NCBI RefSeq assembly: GCF_003288815.1
Contig: NZ_NHYM01000001.1
Span: forward strand, 221,357 to 285,356
DNA: 64,000 bases
Reading direction: 5' to 3'
Source: Helicobacter sp. 16-1353
GTDB taxonomy: Bacteria > Campylobacterota > Campylobacteria > Campylobacterales > Helicobacteraceae
How positions within the stretch are numbered: the first letter of the stretch is position 1; every line of letters starts with the position of its first letter. The notes beneath the pieces were generated by a model. It worked only from the letters and a program-made list of their open reading frames with translations. It did no database searches and was not told the DNA's origin. Below, one piece after another: positions 38,623-48,585 of this stretch. Position numbers and translations under genes: made by a program.

Positions 38623-38712
38623 CTATTTTTTATTTGCATATAATAAAAAACCAATTATTCCAATAATAAAAACAATTGCTAGGAAAATCATCAATAAAAA
38701 ATCAAGCAACAT
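38623..38712 (-). CDS. Possible 29-residue single-helix membrane peptide
   Basis: A short frame between queH and rlmN: MLLDFLLMIFLAIVFIIGII, then GFLLYANKK. It is a perfect single-span membrane helix followed by a positive tail, starting 10 bases after the rlmN stop codon on the same strand. The ribosome site (AAGAGATAG) is weak. Coding status rests on hydrophobicity and position only. Confidence 0.45.
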   Translation of the reverse strand: MLLDFLLMIFLAIVFIIGIIGFLLYANKK

Positions 38713-38722
38713 TATCTATCTC

Positions 38723-39808
38723 TTATTTTGTTTCATGTGAAACATTTTTATTTTTGCTATCAACATATTTCAACTGCCCACAAGCTGCGTCTATATCACT
38801 TCCTCTAGATTCTCGAATCGTGCATAAAAGACCTTTTTTGCATAGAAAATCTGCGAATCTTTTGGCTTGTTCTATATCTGGTCGCTGAAATTTGCTCCCA
38901 CTATAAGGATTAAAAAGTATAATATTTACTTTTGCTTTTATTCCATTAAGCAATCGTAATAAATCCTTAGCATTTTTTATACTATCATTTATATCTTTAA
39001 TCATAAGATATTCAAACATAACTCTTTTTCTCATATCAATTGGAAATTTTCTCACACTTTCCATTATACTTTCTATATTATAAACTTTATTTATCGGCAT
39101 TAGTTTATTTCTAGTTTCATCATTTACTGCGTGTAGGGAAATAGCGAGTTGCACCCCTAAATTAAGACTTCCTAAAGCATCAATCATTGGTGATATTCCA
39201 CTTGTTGAGATAGTTTGTCTTCGTGTAGAAATAGACAAGCCATCAATATGGGAAATAATCTTTATTGCTTTGATTAGATTATCAAAATTATCTAATGGCT
39301 CACCCATTCCCATATAAACGATATTTACACATTTTTCTGGCAATATTTTATTCTCTTTTTTGATTGCAATAACCTGCTCTACAATCTCGCCTACAGTTAG
39401 ATTTCTAGTAAATCCACTTTCTCCCGTGCGACAAAATTTACAGCCGATTTTACAACCAATTTGTGATGAAACACAAATTGTATATTTCTCTCGACTTTTA
39501 ATATTGTCATTTTCATCAAATTCCTTATCGCGCATTTTTAAAAATACGGATTCAAATGTATAATTATCCTTAGTAGAAAAAAGATATTTTTTTGTGCCAT
39601 CGATACTAGTTTGTATATTATTTATTTCTAGGTTTTTAGCGCTAAATTGATTGTGTAGTTTATTTCGCATTTCTTTTGGAATATTTATCATCATATTAAA
39701 ATCATCTTCATAGTTAATATAAAGCCATCTCCAAACCTGTTTTGCCCTAAATGATGGAGTTAAAACTGACTTTAATTCATCAAGATTATAATTAAAAATA
39801 TTTTCCAT
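38723..39808 (-). CDS. rlmN: RlmN, dual-specificity 23S rRNA/tRNA adenine-C2 methyltransferase
   Basis: A 361-residue radical SAM enzyme with cluster motif CKIGCKFCRTG (about residues 115-125), VYMGMGEPLDN, SLHAVNDETRNKLMPINK, and the catalytic Cys near the C-terminus (AACGQL). It methylates A2503 in 23S rRNA and A37 in some tRNAs. It overlaps the 3' end of the nucleoside-phosphorylase-like gene by 17 bases. Confidence 0.96.
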   Translation of the reverse strand: MENIFNYNLDELKSVLTPSFRAKQVWRWLYINYEDDFNMMINIPKEMRNKLHNQFSAKNLEINNIQTSIDGTKKYLFSTKDNYTFESVFLKMRDKEFDENDNIKSREKYTICVSSQIGCKIGCKFCRTGESGFTRNLTVGEIVEQVIAIKKENKILPEKCVNIVYMGMGEPLDNFDNLIKAIKIISHIDGLSISTRRQTISTSGISPMIDALGSLNLGVQLAISLHAVNDETRNKLMPINKVYNIESIMESVRKFPIDMRKRVMFEYLMIKDINDSIKNAKDLLRLLNGIKAKVNIILFNPYSGSKFQRPDIEQAKRFADFLCKKGLLCTIRESRGSDIDAACGQLKYVDSKNKNVSHETK

Positions 39809-40340
39809 AATTCTCTCTTGTGTAAGATTCCAAATAATCTTTAGCAGATTTATGATTTTTTAAAAAACTTTTATGTGCTTCTAAATCGCAATAATTCGTA
39901 ACACAAAAAATTCCAAATGCTGGAATCTCAAAATATTGCGCCACCCTTAAAATACTAAAAAACTCCATATTTTCGAGCAAGATTCCAGCATTAAGCATAT
40001 GCTTTGAGATATTTTCATCTGTGGTTATGTAATTGCTACTATTTACGATAATTTTATTTTCTAGGTTTTGCGTTTCATGTGAAACATTTTCTATTTTATT
40101 AAAAATAGGTGTATAGGAATTATGCATTATAAAAGAAGATTCTATTTGCATAGCAGTAGAACTAACAAAAATATCAAATATATTAATCTCTTTATCATAG
40201 CTTCCCACACTTCCAACAAAAATCAATTCCTTTGGAGAATCTTTTAGGATAATAGAGCTTAATATCATCGCACTATCAACAAGCCCTACTCCTATTTCTT
40301 TAGCAAAACTAAATTTTTCTCCACTTGCACAAATAAACAT
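39792..40340 (-). CDS. PNP/UDP-phosphorylase-family protein (short)
   Basis: A 182-residue protein with VGLVDSAMILSSIIL, ELIFVGSVGSYD, SSFIMHNSYTP, a VENMEFFS-like ILLENMEFFSILRV (nucleoside-ribose contact) and FGIFCVTNYCD. These fit the nucleoside phosphorylase/MTAN superfamily. It is about 50 residues shorter than typical enzymes, and the usual N-terminal Gly-rich phosphate loop is not obvious, so activity is uncertain. It lies between hisF and rlmN, with close spacing. Confidence 0.7.
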   Translation of the reverse strand: MFICASGEKFSFAKEIGVGLVDSAMILSSIILKDSPKELIFVGSVGSYDKEINIFDIFVSSTAMQIESSFIMHNSYTPIFNKIENVSHETQNLENKIIVNSSNYITTDENISKHMLNAGILLENMEFFSILRVAQYFEIPAFGIFCVTNYCDLEAHKSFLKNHKSAKDYLESYTRENYGKYF

Positions 40341-40342
40341 TG

Positions 40343-41143
40343 TTAAATCCTAATTGGAATATTATTATCTTTTAAATATTGTTTTAATACTGGAATCTCT
40401 ATTTCCTTATAGTGGAAAATACTTGCAGCTAGAGCAGCATTTGCACCGGAAAAATATGCATCTTTTATATGCTCCATAGTTCCAGCTCCTCCACTTGCAA
40501 TGAGCGGAATCTTAATATTTGATGATGTCCATTGTATAATATCCAAATCATATCCATTTTTCGTTCCATCGCTATCCATACTTGTTAGTAATATTTCCCC
40601 TGCTCCAAGAGATTCTACTTTCTTAACCCAAGTAAAATAATCTATATTTGTATCAATCCTACCACCATTTATAAAAACATTCCATTTAAAATTATTATTT
40701 CTTTTTACATCAATAGCAACCACAATACATTGAGAGCCAAACCGCTTTGCACCCTCTTCAATCAAACTTGGATTATTAATTGCCGAAGAGTTTAAGCTTA
40801 TTTTATCGCAACCAGAATCTAAAAGTTTATACATATCTTCAAGGCTTTTTATCCCGCCACCAACCGTAAATGGTATAAAGATTTCTTTTGCTACAGCTTT
40901 AACCACATCGATTAATATATTTCTATCCTCATTTGTCGCTGTAATATCTAAAAATACAATTTCATCTGCCATTTGGTTATTGTATCTACTTGCTATTTCT
41001 ACAGGATTCCCCACATCTTTTAAATCAAGAAAATTTACCCCTTTTACAACTTTGCCACTTTTTATATCAAGACAAGGAATGATTCTAAAAGCTAGATTAT
41101 CATTTGATTGTTTTTCTTGAAAACTATTTATCTCAATATTCAC
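40343..41143 (-). CDS. hisF: Imidazole glycerol phosphate synthase subunit HisF
   Basis: 266 residues of TIM-barrel synthase. [19 protein letters not shown] near the start with catalytic Asp, [18 protein letters not shown], and [11 protein letters not shown] with the second catalytic Asp. The frame is open to 41281, but GTG 41143 has an AAAGG site at the right spacing. The resulting protein still carries ~20 residues ([15 protein letters not shown]) before the usual start, longer than most HisF. It is divergent from ksgA. Confidence 0.92.
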   Translation of the reverse strand: MNIEINSFQEKQSNDNLAFRIIPCLDIKSGKVVKGVNFLDLKDVGNPVEIASRYNNQMADEIVFLDITATNEDRNILIDVVKAVAKEIFIPFTVGGGIKSLEDMYKLLDSGCDKISLNSSAINNPSLIEEGAKRFGSQCIVVAIDVKRNNNFKWNVFINGGRIDTNIDYFTWVKKVESLGAGEILLTSMDSDGTKNGYDLDIIQWTSSNIKIPLIASGGAGTMEHIKDAYFSGANAALAASIFHYKEIEIPVLKQYLKDNNIPIRI

Positions 41144-41254
41144 CCTTAGACCTTTAACTTTAAAGATACTTGATATTTTATCAAAAAAAAGATAGAATAG
41201 TAAATTATGCCTTTTTAAAATCTTATAGCAATCTATAAGGGGAGAAGTTCTAAA

Positions 41255-42040
41255 ATAAAAGCAAATAAAAAGTTTGGGCAAAATTTTCTAAAAGATGAAC
41301 TTTATTTAAACAAAATCATCGAATCTATGTCCAATATGCTAGAGGAATATAAGAGTGAAAATATTTCCTTAGATATTATTGAGATTGGACCCGGCTTGGG
41401 TGATTTAAGCGTAAAGATATTAGATTGTTTTAGTTTAGTTGCTTATGAAATTGATAGGCGATTGTGTAAATATTTAACTAATAGATTCTCTACAGATAAG
41501 TTTAAATTATACAATAAAGATGTTTTGTCGATAGAATTTAATAAAAATGGTTGGTTGCATAATAAACCTTATATTTTGGTGTCAAACTTGCCATATTATA
41601 TAGCCACTAGAATCGTATTAAATGCACTAAAAGACAAAATGTGCAAAGGAATGATAGTAATGACACAAAAAGAAGTTGCTTATAAATTTTGTGCGGATGC
41701 CCAAAATAATGATTTTTGTGCTATTAGCGTTTTAACACAAAGTGTTAGTCAAAAAACAACATTAATTGCGATAGTTCCGCCGAATGCATTTAAACCTATC
41801 CCAAAAGTAGAATCTGCTATATTTAGTATAAAAAAAAATGATAATGAAATCAAAGATGGTTTTGAAACTATGGTAAAAGAGGCATTTTCATATCCAAGAA
41901 AAAAGCTTATAAAAAATCTTTCACATATAAAAAATCTAGATTTAATATTTAAAAAGCTAAATATACAAAATAATGCTAGAGCTCATCAAATAACTACGAT
42001 TCAATATCACCAAATTTTTGAAAATTTATATCAAAAATAA
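41255..42040 (+). CDS. ksgA: RsmA/KsgA 16S rRNA dimethyladenosine transferase, no canonical start codon
   Basis: It has the KsgA motifs [22 protein letters not shown] (SAM site), NLPYYIAT (catalytic) and [10 protein letters not shown]. The first ATG (41327) would remove the essential FGQNFL start. The frame is open upstream to the stop at 41216 but contains no ATG, GTG or TTG before 41327. An ATA at 41255 (reading [10 protein letters not shown]) lies ten bases after an AGGGGAG site and is exactly where homologous proteins begin. Either a rare start codon is used or one base is wrong in the sequence. It methylates A1518/A1519 of 16S rRNA. Confidence 0.85.
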   Translation: MKANKKFGQNFLKDELYLNKIIESMSNMLEEYKSENISLDIIEIGPGLGDLSVKILDCFSLVAYEIDRRLCKYLTNRFSTDKFKLYNKDVLSIEFNKNGWLHNKPYILVSNLPYYIATRIVLNALKDKMCKGMIVMTQKEVAYKFCADAQNNDFCAISVLTQSVSQKTTLIAIVPPNAFKPIPKVESAIFSIKKNDNEIKDGFETMVKEAFSYPRKKLIKNLSHIKNLDLIFKKLNIQNNARAHQITTIQYHQIFENLYQK

Positions 42041-42061
42041 TTTAATTTTTAAGGGAATTAT

Positions 42062-44077
42062 ATGGAAAATAATAATGAAAATACCAACAATCAAATACCT
42101 GAGGGCAATAAAGATAATAAAATACAAAATAATCAACCTTCTGAAAAAAAGGTATTCAGGAAATGGAAACCAAAAGAGCAAAGAGACAAATCAAATAAGG
42201 AAAATAAAAACTACAATAGGGATTATAAGAAAGATTCCACAGAAAAAAGATTTAATTCTTACAATAATTCTAATAATCAAAAACAAGATGGGGTTAGCAA
42301 TATACAAGAGGGTTTAAATGAAAAATCAAATCTAGGACTTCATAAAGACCTTAAAAAGATTGTTGAATTAAACAATAAAAGCTACAAAAACACATTGAAT
42401 CCACATTATAAATTAGACCTAAACACAAGAGCAAAGATTCGCATTACTCCACTTGGCGGACTTGGTGAAATCGGCGGAAATATAACTGTAATTGAAAGTC
42501 AGGATTCTGCTATTATTGTTGATGCGGGAATGAGCTTTCCAGAAGCAGAGATGCACGGAGTTGATATTTTAGTCCCTGATTTTAGCTATTTGCACGCAAT
42601 AAAGGATAAAATCGTAGGATTGATTATAACGCACGCACACGAAGACCACATAGGAGCTGTTCCGCATTTATTTAAACAATTGCAATTCCCAATATATGGA
42701 ACTCCACTTCCACTAGGAATGATTGGAAATAAATTTGATGAATATGGCTTGAAAAAATTTCGCTCATTTTTTAGGATTGTTGAAAAAAGAAAACCTATCA
42801 AAATAGGAGATTTTGAAGTAGAATGGATTCACATAACCCACTCAGTAATCGATGCAAGTGCATTAGCGATTAAAACTACTGCGGGGGTAATCCTACATAC
42901 GGGTGATTTTAAAATAGACCATACACCAGTAGATAATTTTCCAACAGATATTCATAGACTTGCATATTATGGAGAACATGGCGTAATGCTAATGCTAAGC
43001 GATTCTACAAATTCACATCGTCAGGGATACACTCCAAGCGAATCTAGTGTAGGTCCAGCATTTGAAAATATATTTAAAAATACCCAAGATAGAATAATAA
43101 TGAGCACATTTAGTTCCAATATCCATAGGGTTTATCAAGCAATAAGTTATGGAATAAAATTCAATAGAAAAATCTGCGTAATTGGTCGCTCAATGGAAAA
43201 AAACCTTGAAATCGCAAGGCAATTAGGATATATAAATATTCCACAAAATGCTTTTATAGATGCTCACGAAGTAGAAAAATATAGTGATAGTGAAATATTA
43301 ATAGTAACAACTGGAGCACAAGGCGAACCAATGAGTGCATTATATAGAATGGCTACAGATGAACATAGACATATTAAGATTAAACCAACAGACACTATAA
43401 TAATCTCGGCAAAACCAATTCCGGGAAATGAAAATAGTGTTTCAAAAGTTATAAACTTCCTAATGAAATCTGGCGCAAAAGTCGCATATCAAGATTTTAG
43501 TGAAATACATGTAAGCGGACACGCCGCTCAAGAAGAGCAAAAATTAATGCTAAGATTAATAAAACCAAAATTCTTTCTGCCAATACACGGAGAGTTTAAT
43601 CACCTAGCCAAGCACAGAGAAACAGCCATTAAATGTGGTATTTTAGAAAAAAATATTTTATTGATGGAAGATGGCGACCAAATTGAAGTTTGTCCAAATT
43701 ATGTTAAAAAAATACGAAGTGTAAAAAATGGAAAATTATTTGTTGATAATCAACTAGGGAAAATTATTGACAATCTAACTGTTTTGGATAGACAAAAACT
43801 TGCTGAAGATGGAATAATAATAATTGCAATGCAAATAAAAAATAATAAGATTGTAGAAAATCCTAGAATCCAAACATTTGGATTACTTGGAGATAAAGAA
43901 GAAAGAATGTTTGTAAAAGAATTAGACGATGCAATAAAATTATATGTAAGCACCGCAAAAGTAGAATCTTTAAGCAAGAATCTAGAAGGGAATCTAAAAT
44001 CCCATTTAAGAAAAATAGCATTTAAAAAGTTTAAAAAATATCCTACAATAGTGTTAAATATATATTTCTTAGGATAA
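42062..44077 (+). CDS. rnj: Ribonuclease J
   Basis: A 671-residue metallo-beta-lactamase RNase. A long polar Lys/Asn-rich N-terminal tail (about 1-110) precedes the catalytic domain: THAHEDHIGAVPH (about 196), TGDFKID, the beta-CASP region and HVSGHAAQEE. The N-terminal extension is a known feature of RNase J in Helicobacter. It follows ksgA by 21 bases and precedes kpsF by two, the same neighbours as in H. pylori. RNase J is the main mRNA decay nuclease there. Confidence 0.95.
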   Translation: MENNNENTNNQIPEGNKDNKIQNNQPSEKKVFRKWKPKEQRDKSNKENKNYNRDYKKDSTEKRFNSYNNSNNQKQDGVSNIQEGLNEKSNLGLHKDLKKIVELNNKSYKNTLNPHYKLDLNTRAKIRITPLGGLGEIGGNITVIESQDSAIIVDAGMSFPEAEMHGVDILVPDFSYLHAIKDKIVGLIITHAHEDHIGAVPHLFKQLQFPIYGTPLPLGMIGNKFDEYGLKKFRSFFRIVEKRKPIKIGDFEVEWIHITHSVIDASALAIKTTAGVILHTGDFKIDHTPVDNFPTDIHRLAYYGEHGVMLMLSDSTNSHRQGYTPSESSVGPAFENIFKNTQDRIIMSTFSSNIHRVYQAISYGIKFNRKICVIGRSMEKNLEIARQLGYINIPQNAFIDAHEVEKYSDSEILIVTTGAQGEPMSALYRMATDEHRHIKIKPTDTIIISAKPIPGNENSVSKVINFLMKSGAKVAYQDFSEIHVSGHAAQEEQKLMLRLIKPKFFLPIHGEFNHLAKHRETAIKCGILEKNILLMEDGDQIEVCPNYVKKIRSVKNGKLFVDNQLGKIIDNLTVLDRQKLAEDGIIIIAMQIKNNKIVENPRIQTFGLLGDKEERMFVKELDDAIKLYVSTAKVESLSKNLEGNLKSHLRKIAFKKFKKYPTIVLNIYFLG

Positions 44078-44079
44078 AA

Positions 44080-45042
44080 ATGAATTTTAAAGAAATAGCA
44101 TCTTATGTATTAGAAATAGAAGCGAATGAGCTACTAAGAGCTTCTAAAAATATAGATAAAACTATGCTGGATAATATTATCAATGAAATCTACCATTCAA
44201 ATGGTAGATTGGTGGTAATGGGTGTTGGCAAGAGTGGGTTAATTGGAGCAAAAATCTCTGCAACATTATCTAGCACGGGAACACCTAGCTTTTTTGTGCA
44301 TCCCACAGAAGCTATGCACGGAGATTTAGGGGCTATTTGTAGAGATGATATTGTGCTAATTATAAGCTATAGTGGCGAAAGTGATGAGATTATTAATATA
44401 ATGCCACATTTACAAAAAATATCCAAAAAAATAATTACAATGACGAAAAATAAAAATAGCACCATCTCAAAAATGGGGGATTATTTTTTGGATATTAGTA
44501 TCACAAAAGAAGCTTGTCCGCTAAATGTCGCTCCAACCTCATCTACAACCTTAACACTTGCTCTAGGAGATGCCCTAGCTGTTTGTCTAATGCGAATTAG
44601 AGATTTTAAAGAGCATAATTTTGCTAGGTTTCACCCCGGTGGAAGCCTTGGGAAGCGATTATTTATAAAAATTAAAGATTTAATGCAAAAAGATAATCTA
44701 CCAATCATTTCTAAAGATATTTGCCTAAAAGATGCCATAATCAAAATGACAAATGGAAAATTAGGAAGTGTTTTAATAGCAGAAAATAACAAACTTATTG
44801 GAATCCTAAGCGATGGCGATTTAAGACGAGCAATGATGAGAGATGATTTTAGTTTGGATAATATGGCGATAGATTATGCTACATTAAATCCAAAAATTTG
44901 TGATGATGAAAATACTTTAGCTTATGATATTTTACATTTAATTGAAGATTCTAAGATTCAATTACTTATAATAACTGATAAAGATAAGAATATAAAAGGT
45001 GTAATACATATGCACAAACTAATAGAAGCAGGGATAAAGTGA
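44080..45042 (+). CDS. kpsF: Arabinose-5-phosphate isomerase KpsF/KdsD
   Basis: A 320-residue protein with an N-terminal SIS domain (VVMGVGKSGLIGAKISATL, STGTPSFFVHPTEAMHGDLG, SYSGESDEI) and two C-terminal CBS repeats (ILSDGDLRRAMMRD; LLIITDKDKNIKGVIHMHKL). It supplies arabinose 5-phosphate for KDO and thus lipid A core synthesis. Length matches the family. Confidence 0.94.
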   Translation: MNFKEIASYVLEIEANELLRASKNIDKTMLDNIINEIYHSNGRLVVMGVGKSGLIGAKISATLSSTGTPSFFVHPTEAMHGDLGAICRDDIVLIISYSGESDEIINIMPHLQKISKKIITMTKNKNSTISKMGDYFLDISITKEACPLNVAPTSSTTLTLALGDALAVCLMRIRDFKEHNFARFHPGGSLGKRLFIKIKDLMQKDNLPIISKDICLKDAIIKMTNGKLGSVLIAENNKLIGILSDGDLRRAMMRDDFSLDNMAIDYATLNPKICDDENTLAYDILHLIEDSKIQLLIITDKDKNIKGVIHMHKLIEAGIK

Positions 45043-45046
45043 ACAA

Positions 45047-45286
45047 ATGTTTGATAAAATAGATTCTATTTTAAGAGATATAGAGGATATAGAGCAAGAA
45101 ATCAAGATTCTATTAAATATCCACAAGATAACATTAATAGATTATATTATGATTAAACGATGTAGCATAGACTATCCACCGCATATAAAAATGTGGATGA
45201 TAGAGCAAATAGATAATGAAATAGATAAATTAAAATTAAAAATTGATGAGCTAAATAAGGTCAAAAAAGAATTTTTAATTTGGTAA
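45047..45286 (+). CDS. Small coiled-coil hypothetical protein
   Basis: A 79-residue helical and acidic/basic protein (SILRDIEDIEQEIKILLNIH; DNEIDKLKLKIDELNKV). It starts four bases after kpsF and ends 25 before pyrD, so it is in the same operon. No domain is recognised. Codon use matches its neighbours. A role cannot be proposed. Confidence 0.6.
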   Translation: MFDKIDSILRDIEDIEQEIKILLNIHKITLIDYIMIKRCSIDYPPHIKMWMIEQIDNEIDKLKLKIDELNKVKKEFLIW

Positions 45287-45311
45287 TATAATGAAAATTT
45301 AAAAAGGTTTA

Positions 45312-46367
45312 ATGATGTATCAAGAAATAAGACCATATCTATTCAAATTTGACCCTGAAAATATACACTCAATAACAGAAAAGCTTCTTATTATGACTCA
45401 AGTTACACCTATGGTTTTAGAATATCTAGCAAAAAAATTTTGCATTATTGATGATAAATTAAAACAAAATATTTGTGGGCTTAATTTTTACAATCCTGTT
45501 GGGCTTGGTGCAGGATTTGATAAAAATGCAACAATGACAAAAGCTTTAAGTGCATTTGGATTTGGATTTATAGAAATTGGCACAGTTACCCCAAAACCAC
45601 AAGAGGGGAATCCAAAACCTAGAATCTTTAGATTTGTAGAAGAAAAAAGTATCCAAAATTATATGGGATTTAATAATGATGGAGCTAAAAAAATTTTCCA
45701 AAGAATACAAAGAATTTATCCATTTGTTATACCCATTGGAGTAAATATAGGAAAAAATAAAATAACAGAGCAAGAAAAAGTTATTTTTGATTATAAAAAA
45801 CTAGTTTCACAATTTAAAGAATCTAGCGATTATTTCGCACTAAATTTATCTTCACCAAATACACCAAATCTACGCGACTTACAAAATGAAGAGTTTGTTA
45901 AAACCTTACTTACAGAACTAAGAAAACAAACTAAAAAGCCAATTTTTCTAAAAATCTCTCCTGATATGGATATAGATTATATGCTAAGAGTTTGTGAATG
46001 TGCGGTTGATAATGGTGCAAATGGGATAATTGCAACAAACACAACTATAGATTATTCATTACTTAAGAATCCAAAAGATAAAGGCGGTATAAGTGGATTG
46101 GCATTAAAAAATCGTTCTAGAGAAATTTTTCAAATACTAAGTGAGAATCTATTTGAAAAAACGATATTAATCTCAATAGGTGGAATTGATGATGGAGATG
46201 AAGCCTATGAACGGATAAAATTAGGTGCATCTTTAGTTCAAATTTATACAGGAATGATTTTTGAAGGTCCGGGAATTGTCCAAGAAATAAATAAAACGAT
46301 TTTAGAAAGATTAAATGAAGATGGATTCAAAAATATAAGTGAAGCCATTGGAAAAAGTTTATATTAG
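45312..46367 (+). CDS. pyrD: Dihydroorotate dehydrogenase (quinone), class 2
   Basis: 351 residues. An N-terminal membrane-association helix pair, then GLGAGFDKNATMTKAL, IEIGTVTPKPQEGNPKPRIFR (given in part), NYMGFNNDG, NLSSPNTPNLRDLQ with the catalytic Ser, and ISIGGIDDGDEAYERI. It oxidises dihydroorotate to orotate using quinone. pyrD-protease-dapA order is that of H. pylori. Confidence 0.95.
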   Translation: MMYQEIRPYLFKFDPENIHSITEKLLIMTQVTPMVLEYLAKKFCIIDDKLKQNICGLNFYNPVGLGAGFDKNATMTKALSAFGFGFIEIGTVTPKPQEGNPKPRIFRFVEEKSIQNYMGFNNDGAKKIFQRIQRIYPFVIPIGVNIGKNKITEQEKVIFDYKKLVSQFKESSDYFALNLSSPNTPNLRDLQNEEFVKTLLTELRKQTKKPIFLKISPDMDIDYMLRVCECAVDNGANGIIATNTTIDYSLLKNPKDKGGISGLALKNRSREIFQILSENLFEKTILISIGGIDDGDEAYERIKLGASLVQIYTGMIFEGPGIVQEINKTILERLNEDGFKNISEAIGKSLY

Positions 46368-46374
46368 GAATAAG

Positions 46375-47685
46375 ATGATAAAAAATATTAGATTTATAAT
46401 TTTTGGAGTAATTTTAATGAGTAGTTATGCCTTTAGCAGTGCTTTGTATAAATATGATGAGATGGATTTGAAAAATGGCTTAAAAGTCGTTGTAATCCCT
46501 ATGAAAAATAATAGTAATGTAGTTGATATAAATATTTTCTACAAGGTTGGAAGTAGAAATGAGGTGCTTGGGAAAAGTGGAATCGCTCATATGCTAGAAC
46601 ATATGAATTTCAAAAGCACAAAGAATCTAAAAAGTGGCGAGTTTGATAATATAGTAAAACAATTTGGTGGCAATACAAATGCTTCTACAGGATTTGATTA
46701 TACACGATATTTTATAAAATCAAATAAAACTAATTTAGATAAATCCCTAGAATTATTCGCCGAAATGATGACTAATCTATCGCTAAAAGATAGTGAATTT
46801 CAAACTGAACGAGCAGTAGTTATGGAAGAACGACTTTGGCGAACAGATAATTCCCCAATGGGATATTTATATTTTAGGCTTTTCAATACCGCTTATATTT
46901 ATCATTCCTATCATTGGACACCAATTGGCTTTATGGATGATATAAAATCGTGGAAAATTGATGATATAAAAGATTTTTATAAAACCTATTATCAACCTCA
47001 AAATGCAATAATCGTAGTGGCTGGAGATATTGAATCTAAGATTGTTTTCAATGCGGTTAAAAAACATTTTAATCACATCAAAAATACTTCTAAGATTCCA
47101 AAAATACATACAATAGAGCCAAAACAGCAAGATAGAAGATTCATAGAAATAAAAAAAGAAAACCAAGAAGTAGAGCTATATGCCCTAGCTTATAAGATTC
47201 CAAACTTTGAGCATAAAGACCAAATTGCATTATCAATTCTAAGCTATATTTTAAGTGGCGGAAAAAGCTCTATATTGGTTGAAAATATTGTAAATAAAGA
47301 AAAACTCGCTCAAAGTGTTTATGCCTATAATATGGACTTAAAAGATGAGGGTTTATTTTTATTTATGGCGGTTGGAAATAAAGATATAAAAGCCGAACAA
47401 ATAGAATCTTCTATTTTAAAACAAATAGAAAATATTAAAAATGGGAAGATTAATAACAAAGATTTAGATAAAGCAAAAATAAATGTTAAAGCTAGTTTTA
47501 TCTTTGGATTGCAAAATTCATCGCAAGTTACTTCACTTTATGGTAGCTATTTTGCAAGAGGAAATATTGAACCTCTATTAAATTATGAGGATAATTTTGA
47601 TAAACTAACTATAAATGATATTATAGAAGTCGCAAATAAATATTTTAAAAGCGAATCTTCAAGCACTATTTTTTTAAGAAAATAA
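46375..47685 (+). CDS. M16-family zinc peptidase, exported
   Basis: A 436-residue protein with signal peptide (IKNIRFIIFGVILMSSYAFSS) and the inverted zinc motif HMLEH (about residue 80) plus downstream Glu (MEERLW). The C-terminal half is the non-catalytic M16 domain. A frame opening 12 codons earlier lies inside pyrD; ATG 46375 was chosen because it puts the signal peptide at the start. It is a periplasmic processing protease of unknown target. Confidence 0.9.
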   Translation: MIKNIRFIIFGVILMSSYAFSSALYKYDEMDLKNGLKVVVIPMKNNSNVVDINIFYKVGSRNEVLGKSGIAHMLEHMNFKSTKNLKSGEFDNIVKQFGGNTNASTGFDYTRYFIKSNKTNLDKSLELFAEMMTNLSLKDSEFQTERAVVMEERLWRTDNSPMGYLYFRLFNTAYIYHSYHWTPIGFMDDIKSWKIDDIKDFYKTYYQPQNAIIVVAGDIESKIVFNAVKKHFNHIKNTSKIPKIHTIEPKQQDRRFIEIKKENQEVELYALAYKIPNFEHKDQIALSILSYILSGGKSSILVENIVNKEKLAQSVYAYNMDLKDEGLFLFMAVGNKDIKAEQIESSILKQIENIKNGKINNKDLDKAKINVKASFIFGLQNSSQVTSLYGSYFARGNIEPLLNYEDNFDKLTINDIIEVANKYFKSESSSTIFLRK

Positions 47686-47697
47686 TTAGGATTTTAA

Positions 47698-48585
47698 ATG
47701 AAAGAAATTATCGGTGCTATGAGTGCTCTTATTACACCATTTAAAAATAATAAGGTAGATTTTGTCAGCTATGAAAATACGATAAAACGACAAATTAAAT
47801 ATGGAATGGATGCCTGTCTTACTATGGGAACTACAGGAGAATCTGCCACTTTAAGCCATAAAGAACATATGGAATGCATAGAAACCACGATTAATGTATG
47901 TAAAAATACAGGAATTAAGGTTTTAGCAGGTGCAGGGAGTAATTCCACAAAAGAGGCGATAGATTTAGCAAAATTTGCACAAAAAGCTGGAGCGGACGCC
48001 ATTCTTTGCGTATCTCCATATTATAATAAACCAACACAAGAGGGCTTATATCAGCATTTTTTAGCAATTGCAAATGCCATTGAGATTCCCATTATGCTAT
48101 ACAATATCCCGGGACGAACGGGAGTAAGCATAGATATTTCCACCATAGAGCGATTAAATAAAGCAAATAGAAATATATATGCGATAAAGGAGGCTGCAGG
48201 AAATATCGAAAGAATAGTTGAAATAAACGCTAGAATGCCAAATTTTAAAATATTAAGCGGTGAAGATGCTATAAATCACCCTATTTTAGCAAGTGGTGGT
48301 TGTGGTGTTGTGTCAGTTACTGGAAATCTTTTACCAGATAAAATAGTAAATTTAGTAAAATATGCCAATAATGGGGATTATCAAAATAGTTTAAAGGAAA
48401 ATGCAGAACTATTTGAAATAAACAAAGTGCTATTTTGTGAAACAAATCCAATTCCAATCAAAACAGCAATGTGGATTTATGGATTAATTGAAACCTTAGA
48501 GTTTAGACTTCCTCTAAGTAAAATGGATACAAAAAATATTAAATTGTTAGAAAAAACTTTAGAAAAATATGAGGTAAAAAAATGA
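47698..48585 (+). CDS. dapA: 4-hydroxy-tetrahydrodipicolinate synthase
   Basis: A 295-residue TIM-barrel enzyme of lysine/diaminopimelate synthesis: [26 protein letters not shown], Tyr in [11 protein letters not shown], and the Schiff-base Lys in YAIKEAAGN. It overlaps the next gene by four bases. Confidence 0.96.
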   Translation: MKEIIGAMSALITPFKNNKVDFVSYENTIKRQIKYGMDACLTMGTTGESATLSHKEHMECIETTINVCKNTGIKVLAGAGSNSTKEAIDLAKFAQKAGADAILCVSPYYNKPTQEGLYQHFLAIANAIEIPIMLYNIPGRTGVSIDISTIERLNKANRNIYAIKEAAGNIERIVEINARMPNFKILSGEDAINHPILASGGCGVVSVTGNLLPDKIVNLVKYANNGDYQNSLKENAELFEINKVLFCETNPIPIKTAMWIYGLIETLEFRLPLSKMDTKNIKLLEKTLEKYEVKK

